Below are positions 1 through 10,796 of a stretch of DNA of 64,000 nucleotides, piece after piece (position 1 is the first letter of the stretch; each line of letters starts with the position of its first letter). A program made the translations under genes and the position numbers. Source of the stretch: Harmothoe impar (taxonomy: Eukaryota > Annelida > Polychaeta > Phyllodocida > Polynoidae). Below the pieces are notes generated by a model. It did no database searches, had not been told where the DNA came from, and worked only from the letters and a program-made list of their open reading frames with translations. The stretch is from assembly GCA_947462335.1 (NCBI GenBank), contig OX381721.1, positions 3,968,001 through 4,032,000 on the forward strand, given 5' to 3'.

Positions 1-1178
1 CCTGGGAAATTAATACTTTCAATTATTATTGAAAAAGCACTGAACTATGGTCATTTTTTTATGGATTTTGAAATATTACCTTTAAATAGATAGCATATGA
101 TCAGTTTACAAAATAAAAGTCACAGATTTGATATTTTTTATTGTATTCTGGCAGTTTGAAAAAAGAACTAAGAAAATGGCCAAAACACTGAATTTCCCCC
201 CAATACCAGTATTCTCACATATTTATGGTAGCAGCCTAAATAAATTGTCTCTTCATATGAAAATGTTTATTAAAATGTCAATTTCCATAGTCCCCAACCC
301 TCAAGTCTTCTCTCTAGTCTACATTCTGATATAGGTTTTTGAAAAACTAGAATCTGAAATATAACTCCAAACACCTCCAATATTTAGTTAGTAAGGCGTC
401 AGTCCGCTATTTGCCTGCCGGACTGATAGCTCATGGATTAGAGAGTGTAACACGAAGATGATATCTGTAATCTGGCTACATGGAGGCCGCTTATATCATT
501 AAAAATATATTATATTTTTTCAAATCTTTTTGCCTTTCATAGTACTATGGCCAATAGGGACAGTATCCATAGGGTTGTTGTTTTTGTAGTTATAATAGAT
601 CTTGAGGGATACAAGCATGGGTTTAACCTTTTTATAGATACTGTCGCAGTAAATAGTTGCCTCACTTCCATTTAGCAAAATTACGGACAGACTCAACCAG
701 TGTAACACATCTACAGTACTGCCATCTGGTGGAGCTTATTGTCACTATTAGCCTTACTACTGATGCTGTGGTGAGATACATTGGTGTATCAGAGGGCACG
801 TCCCTTAAAGGCCCAGTGCCCCTATATATAGGGCTGAGTACCTGTCCCGACTCCACTCCGACTGCCGCTGGAGGGGTAGGCCTACTGAGACCTGCGGGTT
901 TAAAGGGTTGATGAAAGATTCACATTGTATAATGTAACCCTGATGAAGACTATATTAAGCCAAAACTATGGATTCTAACTAGATAAAGCCATCTCTTAAA
1001 CCAATGTATCTTTATTTACACAAACATTGATGAGCGTACAATACAATGGAAATCTGCTTATGACACCATGGATACGTCTTTGACGTTCTATGGCAGCCTG
1101 GCTTTCGTATTATGAGCTTCAAAAGAAAGGCCATATTCTAACATACTTTTGTATCTACCCATTCCAATATCCCTCTAT
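1..1178. other. AT-rich non-coding stretch
   Basis: No exon, RNA gene or element with recognisable ends was found here. The open frames are short and show no splice signals or protein-like composition. A somewhat GC-richer patch at about 780-900 could be old repeat sequence, but nothing identifies it. Confidence 0.5.
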
Positions 1179-1286
1179 CCCAGTGGGCACAGATCATTGA
1201 ATCAACATTGATAAATGGTTGTCAATGTTGATTCAATGTTGATGCAACGTTGATTCAATGTTGAACTGAATTTTGTGCTCACTGGG
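1179..1286. mobile_element. Small MITE with CCCAGTG termini
   Basis: The ends are inverted: CCCAGTGGGCAC at 1179 and GTGCTCACTGGG ending at 1286. Between them lie short inverted and direct repeats of the type CAACATTGA / TTGATTCAATG. A 108-bp foldback with CAGTG termini suggests a non-autonomous hAT-type element, but no clear target duplication is visible, so the class is inferred. Confidence 0.55.
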
Positions 1287-2112
1287 ATGTTATAGAATGA
1301 GGGAATCCCTTAATTATGCATTTAACATTTTATGAATGCAATCTTAGAATAACCGGAACCGGAAATAGAAACTGTAAAGAGGTCACAGTTTTCACATGGA
1401 CATTGATCGAGTTGCAACATCAGAAAATCCCTACATAAAAACCAAATTGGCAGCGCTACCCACTAGGCGAATGTGCAGCCCACATGTGAATTATATATAA
1501 TTCAATATATATATTATGAAAATTTATAATATTAACACCATCTTTTTATTTGATAATTCAAGTTTATTTGTCAAAGATTATTCCATCAAAGTAGCTACGC
1601 TGAAACAGTTCACATGCATTCAAGCAACTATAAAACTAATAAAAACCTAAAGATAGATAATGGCACACTTCTGGGGGTTTGAGGCAATGTTAAGCTATAT
1701 TAATCAATAATATATTTTGAATAGTGAACCCTCTTTGGCAATACACAGAGCTGCTGACCAGGGAAACAACATAACGAACACATGGGTAACGAGATACTAA
1801 TATTGAAGTCAGAGACCTTTACTATTATAGTGAACACATTTATATTTCTGTTGGCGAGCTAGTTTACAATCTTCAATATTGTTTAGCAGATATTGTTTAG
1901 TACATAGACTTGATAGAATATTACTTATATGCTGAGGTTTGGGACACATGTATTTTTCATACATAGTTGCATTATACAAACGCAGCTATGTATTTGTGAG
2001 GTTAACACTTTAAGCATTAACATGTAATGTCGGGAAGTCGGGAAGTTTGTAGTATATAGTGTTAACATATCCATTAACCTTTTCCCCCCCATTTCTGTGT
2101 ACATAGCCCCCA
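1287..2112. other. Non-coding, no recognisable feature
   Basis: AT-rich sequence with a TA-rich tract near 1490-1520. I see no exon, RNA gene or bounded element. Confidence 0.5.
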
Positions 2113-2190
2113 TGTCAGCCCTTTTGAAACTTGCTGGTCAAAGACTACACCCGGTCAAAGACGTTGTTACAAACTCATGAGACACGGCCT
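2113..2190. repeat. Half element of the ACCCGGTCA family
   Basis: Two subrepeats (GGTCAAAGACTACACCC, then GGTCAAAGACG) are followed by a terminus ending in CATGAGACACGGCC. They resemble the right end of the element at 3230-3713 and the copies at 39990 and 53998. No matching left end was found, so this is probably truncated. Confidence 0.45.
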
Positions 2191-2573
2191 ATTCCTCACT
2201 AGCGGGATACCACTGCTGCCACAGTTTGGGAGCACTTAGAACTAACAGTGTGGGTCTGAGGGGGGGGGGCAACATCTGGGGGGAGAGTGGAGCGATAATT
2301 GCACTAGCCCTATACATGTGGGTATTGTCCATTGATTGTACCTGGACACTCCTGTTATTACCTGTCCAGGATAGGCTTGTGGTTATGACCATGCATGGAC
2401 TCTTTTATCTAGTTCTCCCCCTGTGTTAAATCTGTTAGGAACTTCTTTTTACCTTGGGTTCGACCCCATTCGGTGCTAACGGTCTCTATTACAGTGTGCT
2501 GTATTTAGCATTGATCATTAATGAGGAATATCAATAATAAAGTCTACCTATTGTACATGGATCTACCACCAGC

Positions 2574-2645
2574 CCCAATAGCTCAAGCAGGAGAGTCTGG
2601 AACTCCAAATCCAAGGGTCTTGGGTTCGGTCCTGGGTGTGACTTT
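2574..2645 (+). repeat. tRNA-derived SINE head
   Basis: A polymerase III-type internal promoter is visible. The box A-like TAGCTCAAGCAGG is at 2579-2591 and the box B-like GGTTCGGTCCT at 2623-2633, about 32 bases apart as in a tRNA. The cloverleaf is imperfect and no functional acceptor stem is evident, so a SINE head is more likely than a tRNA gene. Confidence 0.55.
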
Positions 2646-2861
2646 TAGTGAAAGAGTGATGGTTACCAAAAGTGGTTACCAAAACATTTTGCTGGCGTTC
2701 ATAAAACATTTTACAAAAACGTTTTGGTGTAACCTTTTACAACCAATGGGGTTGAACCCAAGTTGATAAATGTTCCAACTCAAAGGCACGTTTAACAAAG
2801 GGGCCGGCCCAATATAAAAGAGATTTACTTGTGCATGGTATGGTCACCACACTTAGCTTGG

Positions 2862-2935
2862 AGGGGATTTGAACTTCGGTACGGCTAATCATGAGTCCAT
2901 GGTCATAACCATTGCCCTATCTTGGACAGGTGCTA
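2862..2935 (-). repeat. Degenerate tRNA-like SINE head
   Basis: The minus strand reads a box B-like AGTTCAAATCC (about 2866-2876), with a weak box A-like GGGCAATGGTT upstream at about 2910. Weaker than the copy at 2574, and probably an old SINE or tRNA pseudogene. Confidence 0.35.
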
Positions 2936-3229
2936 AAGAATATTGCAGGTGTCCTAGCATGCAGGGAATGCAATAGTTTCACTCTCCAACAGAGCTTTAG
3001 CTCCCTGATATGGTCAACAGGATTTGCTGAAGCTAGTGACTGGAAAGTAGAGGGTGCATACTGGGACCAGTCAAATATGGCGCTGTCCAGTGGACATCCA
3101 GCTAGTGGGGAACTAAACTAAGGTGCCAAACTGTAGGGGGGACAGGTATGCAGGTGGCACCTGGTGGCACTAAACGTTACGAAACAACACAACTGGGATC
3201 CCAAATAAAAGTATATTGTACTAGTTATG

Positions 3230-3713
3230 GCTGTGTCTCATGAACTCAAACAATTGGATAGTCTTCGATCGGGTGACATATTTGACCGGGTGACCTCATT
3301 GACCGATGCACAATGACTTGACTTTTTACATGGAGAAGGGGGGGTTGAGAAAATCCCTTTTACGGGATAGTTATGAGGTATAAACATACTGAAAAATAAT
3401 GAATATATAAACAATTAAATATATTTTTTACTATGATAAAATAGCGTTTTATCAAATGGCCAAAGACGTTACAACTAAAATAATGGTTATAATGGCAAAT
3501 GAACAAAAACCGTTACCATACCTAATAATTTAACCAAATCAAAATAGAATTAGTAATGTATAGTGTTAAAATATTGATTAACTTTTTCCCAGCATTTCTG
3601 TGCACATAGCCCCCAATTAAGCGTTTTTAACTTTTGCCGGTAAAAGACGTCATCCGGTCAAAGATGTCACCCGGTCAAAGACTAACCAATTGTATCAATT
3701 TCATGAGACTTAG
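3230..3713. mobile_element. MITE with CCGGTCA subrepeats in its ends
   Basis: The left end (GGCTGTGTCTCATGAA) and the reverse complement of the right end (GCTAAGTCTCATGAAATT) align as inverted repeats. Just inside both ends are short tandem subrepeats of a CCGGTCAAAGAC type in opposite orientation. The same architecture occurs at 39990-40329 and 53998-54337. There is no ORF; the element is non-autonomous and of unresolved superfamily. Confidence 0.55.
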
Positions 3714-3757
3714 CTGCATGAAGCTAAGTCTCATGAAATTGATACAATTGGATAGTC
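3680..3757. repeat. 36-bp near-perfect hairpin
   Basis: The arm at 3680-3715 is the reverse complement of 3722-3757 with one mismatch and a 6-base loop (GCATGA). The left arm is the right terminus of the MITE ending near 3713. The right arm has the sequence of a left terminus, so two copies may abut here, with the second one truncated. Confidence 0.8.
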
Positions 3758-3762
3758 CTAAG

Positions 3763-5501
3763 CAAGGTAGAAATATTTGTAGATGTGTCTGCATTTCAAT
3801 AAACAAATATAAACGTCGATTCTTTTCATGAAATGTCTGTATATATATAGTGCCCTACCAAGTTTTAATAAGAAACTCATTACAGTTTGACAATGCTTAA
3901 TGGGGACGCAGTTGTGGTTTTCTCAAGGATCAAGAACAATTGGGAGAAAGCGACTACATGTTGTGGCTGAGACACATGTATGGGTCGATGAGATATCGTG
4001 TCATGAAACAAGAACCGTGACAAGATACTGTCCACGGCAAAAGAATGTTTCCCCGTTTACCGTTAAAAGAGCAGTATCTTAGTATGTGTCCAGTATTGCG
4101 CAATTATATGTAATCAATAATGGTGTATAATTTATATAACCTTATGTCATGTGGTGGGGGATGGACTATAGTCTAGTTCCTCACACACTCCCCAGGGCTT
4201 CCCTATACCAAACTCCTTTATTGTAGTAACCAGCCAGTCCCCTCCATTGTTACTCAACTCATTTTTCTTTTTCACTTTGTTCTTAATAAAGTGCCTTCTT
4301 AACCGGATATATATCTTTATGGCTAAGGCAAATATTATCACCGTCTTCCTCCTTTGTCATTATAAAGTATATATCATTAAGTCTTGTTAGGGAGACTCGT
4401 TAGGGAGGTATATCTACTGTATCTAAGGGGTAGTTAGGGAGGTATGTTTACTGTATCTAAGGGGTACGGCTGACATGTCATGTTCTTTGTTTCAGATATA
4501 TTGCTGTATGTTCAGGGGAAGCTGTTAAATGCGTCAATGAACACAACATCCTACTCATGAGACTGGTGACTACCTTAACACCTCGCATCGAAACAGCCGC
4601 TAGGATGCCAGTCAGATCGCCAGTGCAGCTTATAGGTTCAGGACAAAGTCACAATAATCAGAACCTCTGTGTAGCTTGTATGATTTCTTAAAGTCAGGGT
4701 TGCAGCTAATATGAACAAATGTTGGCATATTTGGTATCAAATTAAAGCTTATACCGACAGTAATGCAGTGGAAAAGAAATAACCTACATTTTCCCCACTT
4801 TAAAGATCAATTAATTCTTGACAATTAAAATGTGAATTCTGGTCACAAAAAAAAGTATACTATACCATACATTTTAGGCCACTTTCTTTTTTTGGTAAAG
4901 GATAAAAAAGCCTCCCGCGTCATATTTTTTAGTCCTAAGCACTAGTGGTATCTTGGCAATGACGTAATGCATCATGGTGGCCGTTGGTTCCCAGCATCCG
5001 CCCATCAGGAACGCTTGTACAGTAGCAGCGAGGAGTCCTAGGCATCCTTATATCCTGGAATTGAAGAACATCATTTTGTCTCATGGTGAAAAAAATATCC
5101 TCATTGATTTAACCAAAGAACGCTCACACCCCTGTCGATCACCCTTTACAGTGACTCATGGACTCATGTGATGAATATCACATAATCATTGGCTATACTC
5201 CCATTAAGAAGCGATTTCTGAAGTAAGACAATTATACTCAAGCCACTGAAGCCATGGGAAGCATGTTCTTACTGATCGAAAAAAATGTTAAAATCTTAAA
5301 GCTTTAAGATAAAAAAGAAACAAATTCACAAAAATTGAAAAAGAAGGTTTGGGATTGCATATAGGTAGTATTCCGTCCCAAACACAGCTTAGATAGGATT
5401 ATATCACACAATGGGAATATGATAAATTATAGCCCGTGTCAGGCTAGTGACTAATTGTTGGTTTTGGGTAATGTAGCATTTTGATCCAAATATGAACGTA
5501 C
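3763..5501. other. Non-coding stretch with a 34-bp direct repeat
   Basis: The only clear structure is a tandem duplication of 34 bp (4399-4432 and 4433-4466), beginning GTTAGGGAGGTAT and differing by two bases. Around 4615-4680 there is similarity to 19890-20010 (CAGATCGCCAGTG with AGGACAAAGT), suggesting an unidentified dispersed repeat. No exon was found. Confidence 0.5.
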
Positions 5502-5586
5502 CCATCTGAGATGTCCTCCTCCACACTTCGTAGCTCGTCTACATGGTTCAACAGTCCAGAGGGTCTGCCGGGCACAGGATCATCGT
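5502..5586 (-). CDS. Internal exon of an unidentified minus-strand gene
   Basis: On the minus strand an acceptor (CATGTTTCAG) precedes an 85-bp open segment followed by the donor GTACGT. The exon carries two bases of an incomplete codon (AC), 27 codons and two trailing bases. The peptide is acidic and Pro/Gly-containing, beginning DDPVPGRPSGLLNHVDELRS and continuing with an EED segment. Its GC-rich, codon-like sequence contrasts with its AT-rich surroundings. Its starting phase fits the exon at 17882-17968: G plus AC makes GAC, Asp. If so, the 9.2-kb element lies in the intron between them. I do not recognise the protein, and transcription is not shown by the sequence. Confidence 0.6.
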
Positions 5587-6313
5587 CTGAAACATGAAAA
5601 AGCACATGTGATATTAAAGTGGCTACATCCAATTTTCTTTACTGAATTCTAGATTGTGCCAAAGACTTAAAAGAAAATTGTTTATCGAATGGGGAGAATT
5701 CAGAGGCTATCTATGGGTAGTATATCAACTCGGAAAGTAGGGCGCTGTATTTCCAATCGGGAAATAAGGTGGGGCTCCACTAACCGATTTAGTTAAAGTT
5801 AGCTAAAGTATATATGCCTATAGCAGATAACGTATAGATCTAATCCATGAAGGGCCAGCAATAACAAAGACATATTGTTTGTTTTTTGTGGCATGTCACT
5901 GATACTATATACAGTTTGTTTACATGATAGGCAAATGAACATTGAGCCCTGGCTAACTCGGGTTGATTGCTATCCATGGATGTCAAAGACAGGTTGACCT
6001 ACCAGTATTAAATTATAAAGCTCAAACCTTTGTCAGTTTACACTGGCATCCAGAGTATGCCAAAATAATAAGGACTTTAATTAACAATACTGAGGGATTC
6101 TCCAACAAGGATAGACGTGGGGGAGCAGAAAAGGAGAGAACAATGAGGAAACGCCAGGTTATTGACAATTTGGAACTTGCCCCAAAGTTAAAACAGCTCT
6201 GTAGATGAAGGACTCCCCCTTTATAATATGAAGGCTCTATTCCCCCTATATGGATGGGACAATGCTAGTTGGAACACTTAACCACACTTCAATGCCATGT
6301 AAACACAGCCAAA
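5587..6313. other. Intronic or intergenic sequence, nothing recognised
   Basis: The 81-codon plus-strand frame at 5963-6208 lacks a clear start context, splice structure or family resemblance, and I do not accept it as a gene. Confidence 0.5.
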
Positions 6314-6449
6314 AATAATTTTCTCATTTCAAGAAAATAAGATAAATGAACTCGCCTGGCGGACAAATGAAAAAGATATTTCCTAAAACTAGTCATTTGT
6401 CCGCCAGGCAAGTTTATTTATCTTATTTTCTTGAAATAAGAAAATTATT
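6314..6449. mobile_element. Foldback MITE, about 57-bp arms
   Basis: The arms at 6314-6370 and 6393-6449 are nearly perfect reverse complements (for example CCTGGCGGACAAATGA against TCATTTGTCCGCCAGG) around a 22-base AT-rich loop. The whole 136-bp unit folds into one hairpin. No coding capacity; target duplication unclear. Confidence 0.75.
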
Positions 6450-6984
6450 TGATTTGATTTTGCAATGTGTATTTATTCATAAATGATTTTCCAAATACAA
6501 CAACAATCAAAAAGGTATGTGATAATATGAAGGAAATTATCCATAGATCACACAATATAGGGGACTCATGCCCAACTTATTATGGTATCAATAGTGACGA
6601 TTACAAGTCACACTCGTATGAGTATAGGGTGCATATATGATAGAATATGAGTTTATAACATGAGATGAAATTAGTTTGCAGAAGCGTAACATGGCTTCCG
6701 GATTCTTTGACACACGCGTATACAGACGTATCATTCCTCCCCTATGGGAGTAGAAAAATAGGGCACAAGGTGGCCCGTATATAATCAAGGGTTGGCTGCG
6801 AAACACAAAATTATTAAGTTGACCTACCAAGGAGCCGGGGTGGTGGGGGCGTATCTGCGTCTCTCTCATCGATACATTCTACCACTACCTGTTGAAGTCT
6901 GCTTGGAGGGTTTTCTGCAACACATGTGTATAAGATTCGGCTATAATAATTCAATCAGTCTATACAACAACCTTTTCAGTCCTG

Positions 6985-7330
6985 CAGATTTCTTTTTGTT
7001 GCAGGCCCGGAATAAATTTTGCAGGCCCAGATATATTGGAGTACAATCTTATAATTTAAAAATGAATAATTAAGCAAGTGTTTTTACTGATAATCATATT
7101 GAATAAGGTTCCCTTGTATGTTGCAATTATATAAATCATTTTTATATGTAAATTACTGAAAAACATTACAGAAAATATACAAGCTTTCTGTTGTATGCTT
7201 TAGAAACCTTAATAATGGTCCAATTTACAGGCCGTAAAAACTCAAATGTAGGTTAGAATCTTTAGATTACAGCCAGCTATTCGGGTCGGCACTAGCCAAC
7301 TTTCTGCCGGACTAGCAGACTTTTTGCTGG
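6985..7330. repeat. Dispersed repeat, paralogue of 38610-38945
   Basis: This segment (TCCTGCAGATTTCTTTTTG through the tract around CAGCTATTCGG) recurs at about 38610-38945 with many small differences. Neither copy has an ORF or clear termini. It is a dispersed repeat of unknown class, with one copy inside the triplicated block and one outside. Confidence 0.6.
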
Positions 7331-7377
7331 CTATAGGCGATGTCCGGCAGATTTTTGTATAGATTTTTATGATAATT

Positions 7378-8215
7378 ATCATCAATTCAATTCAATTTCA
7401 ATTTGCAAGGTTTTTATTCTGCAATCACGAAAAATATAAAAGTACATACAATTATATTTGTTTCAATCGAATTACAGAGAAGGTTGATACTTACAATGAA
7501 TAACTAATTACATTTGCATTTTTGACTACAGCACCTCCATTTCATTATTACCGCATGAGAACTTACAAAAAGTCAGTTATGGTGATATTACTTGGGGTTA
7601 AGGGGAAGGGGATGGGGCGGGGAGATGAATATGGAGTGATACCAAATTCTCATAATTGATACAATCTTGTAGAGGAATACCATACTTATATGAGGGTGAT
7701 GTTTATCTGACTCAAAAACATGGACAGGGTATTTCACATATTAGCTTTATCAGCCTATAACACAGTATTCCTTGCAGATATTTCCTTCTCAGATCTATTG
7801 GCAGGACATTGATTTTGGTATGTATTTTTTTGATAGAAATTGACATTGGATCTTTTATACACAGACATACTCTAATACCAACATTTTGCAGAACTTGCAA
7901 TTTCTTCTGCTCAAAGAGACTGATCCCAGACAAGAATATACTACTATTATCTATATAAGGCAATAGCATGGTTTTGAATAACAGCACAGCCGTATCTTGG
8001 TCCATATGCTCTCTAAAGTACCTTAACAGCCAGATCTTATAGTTGACAGAGCAAATCGTTTTTGATAATTGCGCTTTAAAACTCAGGTTTTTTTCCATGA
8101 TAACTCCTAGATATTTATATTCATCTACTTCCTCAAGTTCAGTGTGCTTGACATAAATTGGTGGTAGCTTCTTGAAATCTTGAAATGATTGGACGAGTAA
8201 TTTACATCATAATTG
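7378..8215 (-). pseudogene. 5'-truncated CR1/L2-like LINE fragment
   Basis: The minus strand encodes the C-terminal part of a LINE reverse transcriptase. A VDEYKYLGV motif (about 8098-8130) is followed by about 128 residues (7712-8098) with the typical post-catalytic 'LLFKTMLLPYIDNSS' and 'KKLQVLQN' patterns. The catalytic YADD and the endonuclease are absent. Downstream on that strand lies a 3' UTR-like tract ending in short AATTGA-type repeats at about 7378-7410, as at LINE 3' ends. The 5' truncation is the usual outcome of incomplete reverse transcription. Its C-terminal motif order matches the LINE at 45349-48663, but it is a divergent copy. Confidence 0.75.
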
Positions 8216-8272
8216 ACTCAGGTTCATAACTTTTTAGGTTATTTGATTTATTTGAAAGTACTTTTTATGGCC

Positions 8273-8278
8273 TAGATC
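8273..8278. repeat. Target-site duplication, left (TAGATC)
   Basis: TAGATC directly abuts the left end of the 9.2-kb element and is repeated exactly at 17491-17496 directly after its right end. A perfect 6-bp duplication marks insertion of the whole segment as one unit. Confidence 0.85.
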
Positions 8279-8621
8279 AGTAGTATAGTATGTATCGGAA
8301 CGGGACTATAGTTAACTACTGTTTATTACTCAATCGACCTGCAGCCAATCAGAGGCCTCCATTTGGTCACGTGACCCCCTCATTTGCATAATTACGTAAT
8401 AGGCCACGCCCCCTCATTTGCATAATTACGTAATAGGCCACGCCCCCTTGATCACCAGCCAATCAGGGGCCACCATTTGGTCACGTGACCCCCTCATTTG
8501 CATAATAGGCCACGCCCCCTTGATCACGTGACCCCCTCATTTGCATAGTAGACTACGCCCCTTTGATCACCAGCCAATCAGTGGCTTCCATTTGGTCACG
8601 TGACTCCCTCATTTGCATAAT
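8279..8621 (+). repeat. Left terminal inverted repeat (343 bp)
   Basis: The reverse complement of 17149-17490 aligns across this whole segment with about eight substitutions and a single 1-bp gap. Beyond 8621 similarity continues only as related subrepeats. The outer 60 bases are unique sequence; the rest is a composite of repeated regulatory-type modules. Confidence 0.9.
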
Positions 8622-8800
8622 AATGGGTCACGTGACCCCCTCATTTGCATAATAGGACCACACCCCTTTGGTCACGTGACCGGAAGCGCTCTTTATTTGG
8701 AAAATAGGCCACACCCCCTTGGTCACGTGACCTGACCCCCTCCCTCATTTGCATAATATAGACAATAGACAGACTACGCCTCTCTTTTGGTCACATGACT
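8344..8800. promoter_or_regulatory. Array of E-box, octamer and CCAAT motifs (left end)
   Basis: Visible motifs: seven CACGTG E-boxes, most in the full palindrome GTCACGTGAC (USF/MITF-TFE type); seven ATTTGCAT octamers (POU type); three CCAATCA boxes (NF-Y type); and two ATTACGTAAT palindromes (PAR bZIP/C/EBP type). They recur in a fixed order (CCAAT, E-box, octamer, then a GGCCACGCCCC-like spacer). That is far denser than chance. Binding and promoter activity are inferred from motif identity only. Confidence 0.7.
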
Positions 8801-8822
8801 TGGACTAGCTAATGAGAGGCTT

Positions 8823-8955
8823 CTATAAGGGGGGAGGGGAGGGGAGGGGGGGAGGGGGGCACTTTAAGATGCATGGGGAGGGGAGGGGGGGGGAGGGGGG
8901 CACTATTTATGGGGTGGGCGGGCACTTGGGGGGGAGGGGGGCTTTTGGGGTCTGC
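8823..8955 (+). repeat. G-rich tract with G-quadruplex potential
   Basis: Many runs of four to nine G separated by single A, or by short GCACT-containing spacers, lie on the plus strand. Three related blocks can be seen, each containing GGGGAGGGG followed by GGGCACT. Several overlapping four-run windows would satisfy G-quadruplex rules. The plus-strand Gly-rich frame through it is compositional. Confidence 0.7.
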
Positions 8956-9000
8956 TCGGGAGAAAAAAAAAAAAATTATCTGATCTCTAGGGAATCGCTT

Positions 9001-9036
9001 CCTCCTTACCCCCCTTTAGGGGGGGTAGGGAGGAGG
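9001..9036. repeat. C/G-rich hairpin
   Basis: CCTCCTTACCCCCC pairs with GGGGGGTAGGGAGG across a TTTA loop, with one mismatch. It lies inside the 9.2-kb element just after an A-tract. Confidence 0.65.
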
Positions 9037-9836
9037 CGAGTCGGAGGTGACTGTAGAGGAGTTTTTCGGTGACTTGATGACTTTCAAACGACTGTACTGA
9101 TAGTTGATGAATTTCACTTTTTGACTTGAATATTTCTTGCGACTTTGCGAAAGCGACTTTGCGGCTCGTAGCCCCTTAAATAAAGAGGTGACTTTGTAAC
9201 CTCAGGGGGGAGATCCTTCTACACCACCACAGAAAAAGATCTTGGTTGATTGACTGAACGCGGCGGGTATGAGTCATCATGGGGCCCTTGACGGGTGGGT
9301 CCTCCCCATGCAGCCGTATGTCGAATTTAAGAAATGCCCGTGTCACACGTCACTAAGGGAGAAAACGTTTTTTGAAAATATTTAGAACCCGAATTTGAGC
9401 ATTCTGGTACATTTTTAAGGACCCAGACACCGCAAAGCCGGGTACCATCCAAGAAAAAAAAGAAAAAAAAGAAATTTGGCGAAATGCTTAGGTTTGAAAT
9501 GGTACTTTTTCTGATGCACTCTTCGAACATTTTTTTTTCCTCATGTCACTATGGTCCATGTCACATGTCGGACTCAAGAAATGCCCCATGGCCCATGTCA
9601 CTTAGATGTCCGTGTCCGTGTCGTCGTATCGATTTTTAAGAAAATGACCATGTCACCATATCGAATTTAGGGGTCTAGTGACATCAGCATGTCCGGCTAT
9701 CCTCCACAAATTTAGCTCTAAAATGTTTACTTTTTTTTGGGCCGATTTTTCATCATTTTAAAAAAACAATAGGCTGTTGAAATGTTTGCTGTTGTAAATA
9801 GAAACAAAAACAAAACAAAGCGCATGGTAAGATTAT
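9037..9836. other. Element interior, short degenerate repeats
   Basis: From 9070 to 9200 a GACTTTG/GACTT-type phrase recurs, and from 9540 to 9680 CATGTCAC and TCCGTGTC phrases recur. There is no credible ORF: the minus-strand frame at 9327-9530 is driven by an A/T-rich tract. Function unknown. Confidence 0.45.
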
Positions 9837-10111
9837 GTCACATTGCAGTCGCGGGTCCGCTCGTGGCTTATCCAGCCTCTTCGTGGATCCGCGACTGTCA
9901 ATGTGATCATATACTAATCACCCGGCGTTTACGGTATTATATACTAAGGTATGAGACGGGTCCTACAGAAAAGGTGTCTAAAAAGCGCTGCGACCTGATT
10001 GAAATGACGTCAGCGGCGTCTGCTCGTCAGTGCCCGGCTGTAGCTCGTAGGACATGTCATTCTGCTTTTCTGGATGTTTTGAAATATTTTGATTTAACTG
10101 TTAATACCTGA
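9782..10111 (+). CDS. Doubtful 109-residue ORF
   Basis: An ATG-initiated frame of 109 codons in the element, Arg/Cys-rich with a basic N-terminus. It overlaps a strong hairpin (9837-9905) and a perfect CRE (TGACGTCA, 10005-10012), both of which suggest non-coding roles. It resembles no family I know and has no repeats in common with the element's other ORFs. It may be chance; listed only because it is among the longest frames in the left half. Confidence 0.2.
   Translation: MFAVVNRNKNKTKRMVRLCHIAVAGPLVAYPASSWIRDCQCDHILITRRLRYYILRYETGPTEKVSKKRCDLIEMTSAASARQCPAVARRTCHSAFLDVLKYFDLTVNT
9837..9905. repeat. Long hairpin in the element interior
   Basis: TCACATTGCAGTCGCGG on the left pairs with CCGCGACTGTCAATGTGA on the right, leaving one unpaired base, with about 30 bases between the arms. 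It overlaps the weak plus-strand frame 9782-10111. Confidence 0.7.
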
Positions 10112-10796
10112 TAACAAGTCTCTGAAGCAGTTTTTGATCGAGTACGTCTTCTCTACGTTTCCATCGATTAGCTGCTTCAGCAAAAAAAATCGCGCGCGCG
10201 GTCTAGTCTAGATGACGGAGTCGCTAAAGCTCTGTTTAGAGAGTGGAACTTGACCTTGACTATAGACTCAGTACTAACTGAACGCCCCGCTATGTCACTC
10301 CTCACGTGGGTATATGTACAAGCTCGGGTTCTTCACTTTACGGCTTGACTAAAACTGAGACGCGTCCATGATAAACTCTAGCCTTTTTTTCCTTTTCTAG
10401 GATCGAGAGAGAGATTTTAAATGGGGCGGTTATCTAAATAGCGTGGAACTAAAATCAGGCTGCGGCAGATAGTATCTCTGCGCACCTCAAGACTCAACGT
10501 AACTTTCACTCTCCAGCAGAAGTTTAGTTGTCACTAATGATGGGCGGCGACAGTCGTGCACCGGCGGATATTGGAGAGTGTTGGAGAGCTGAACCTTACA
10601 GACATATAAATCAATCGCTCTGGTGGAAATATCTCGCCATAGATTGGAACCAAATACTTATCTAATGGAATCGTTATCAGTTTTCAGATTTCTTGCCGTA
10701 CAAAATTTATTTCCAACTCTTCACGTGGTGATAGCTGAAGGTCGCTCGTCGTAGGTACGTGTGACCGGAACACCCTTTTTGGTTTTGGCGCGGGTT

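Noticed and set aside
2574..2645. Functional tRNA gene
   Set aside because: Box A and box B are present but the acceptor and anticodon stems do not pair well; SINE head preferred. The same holds for 35325-35412.
8812..9072. Gly-rich plus-strand frame
   Set aside because: Created by poly-G tracts; no protein-like composition outside them.
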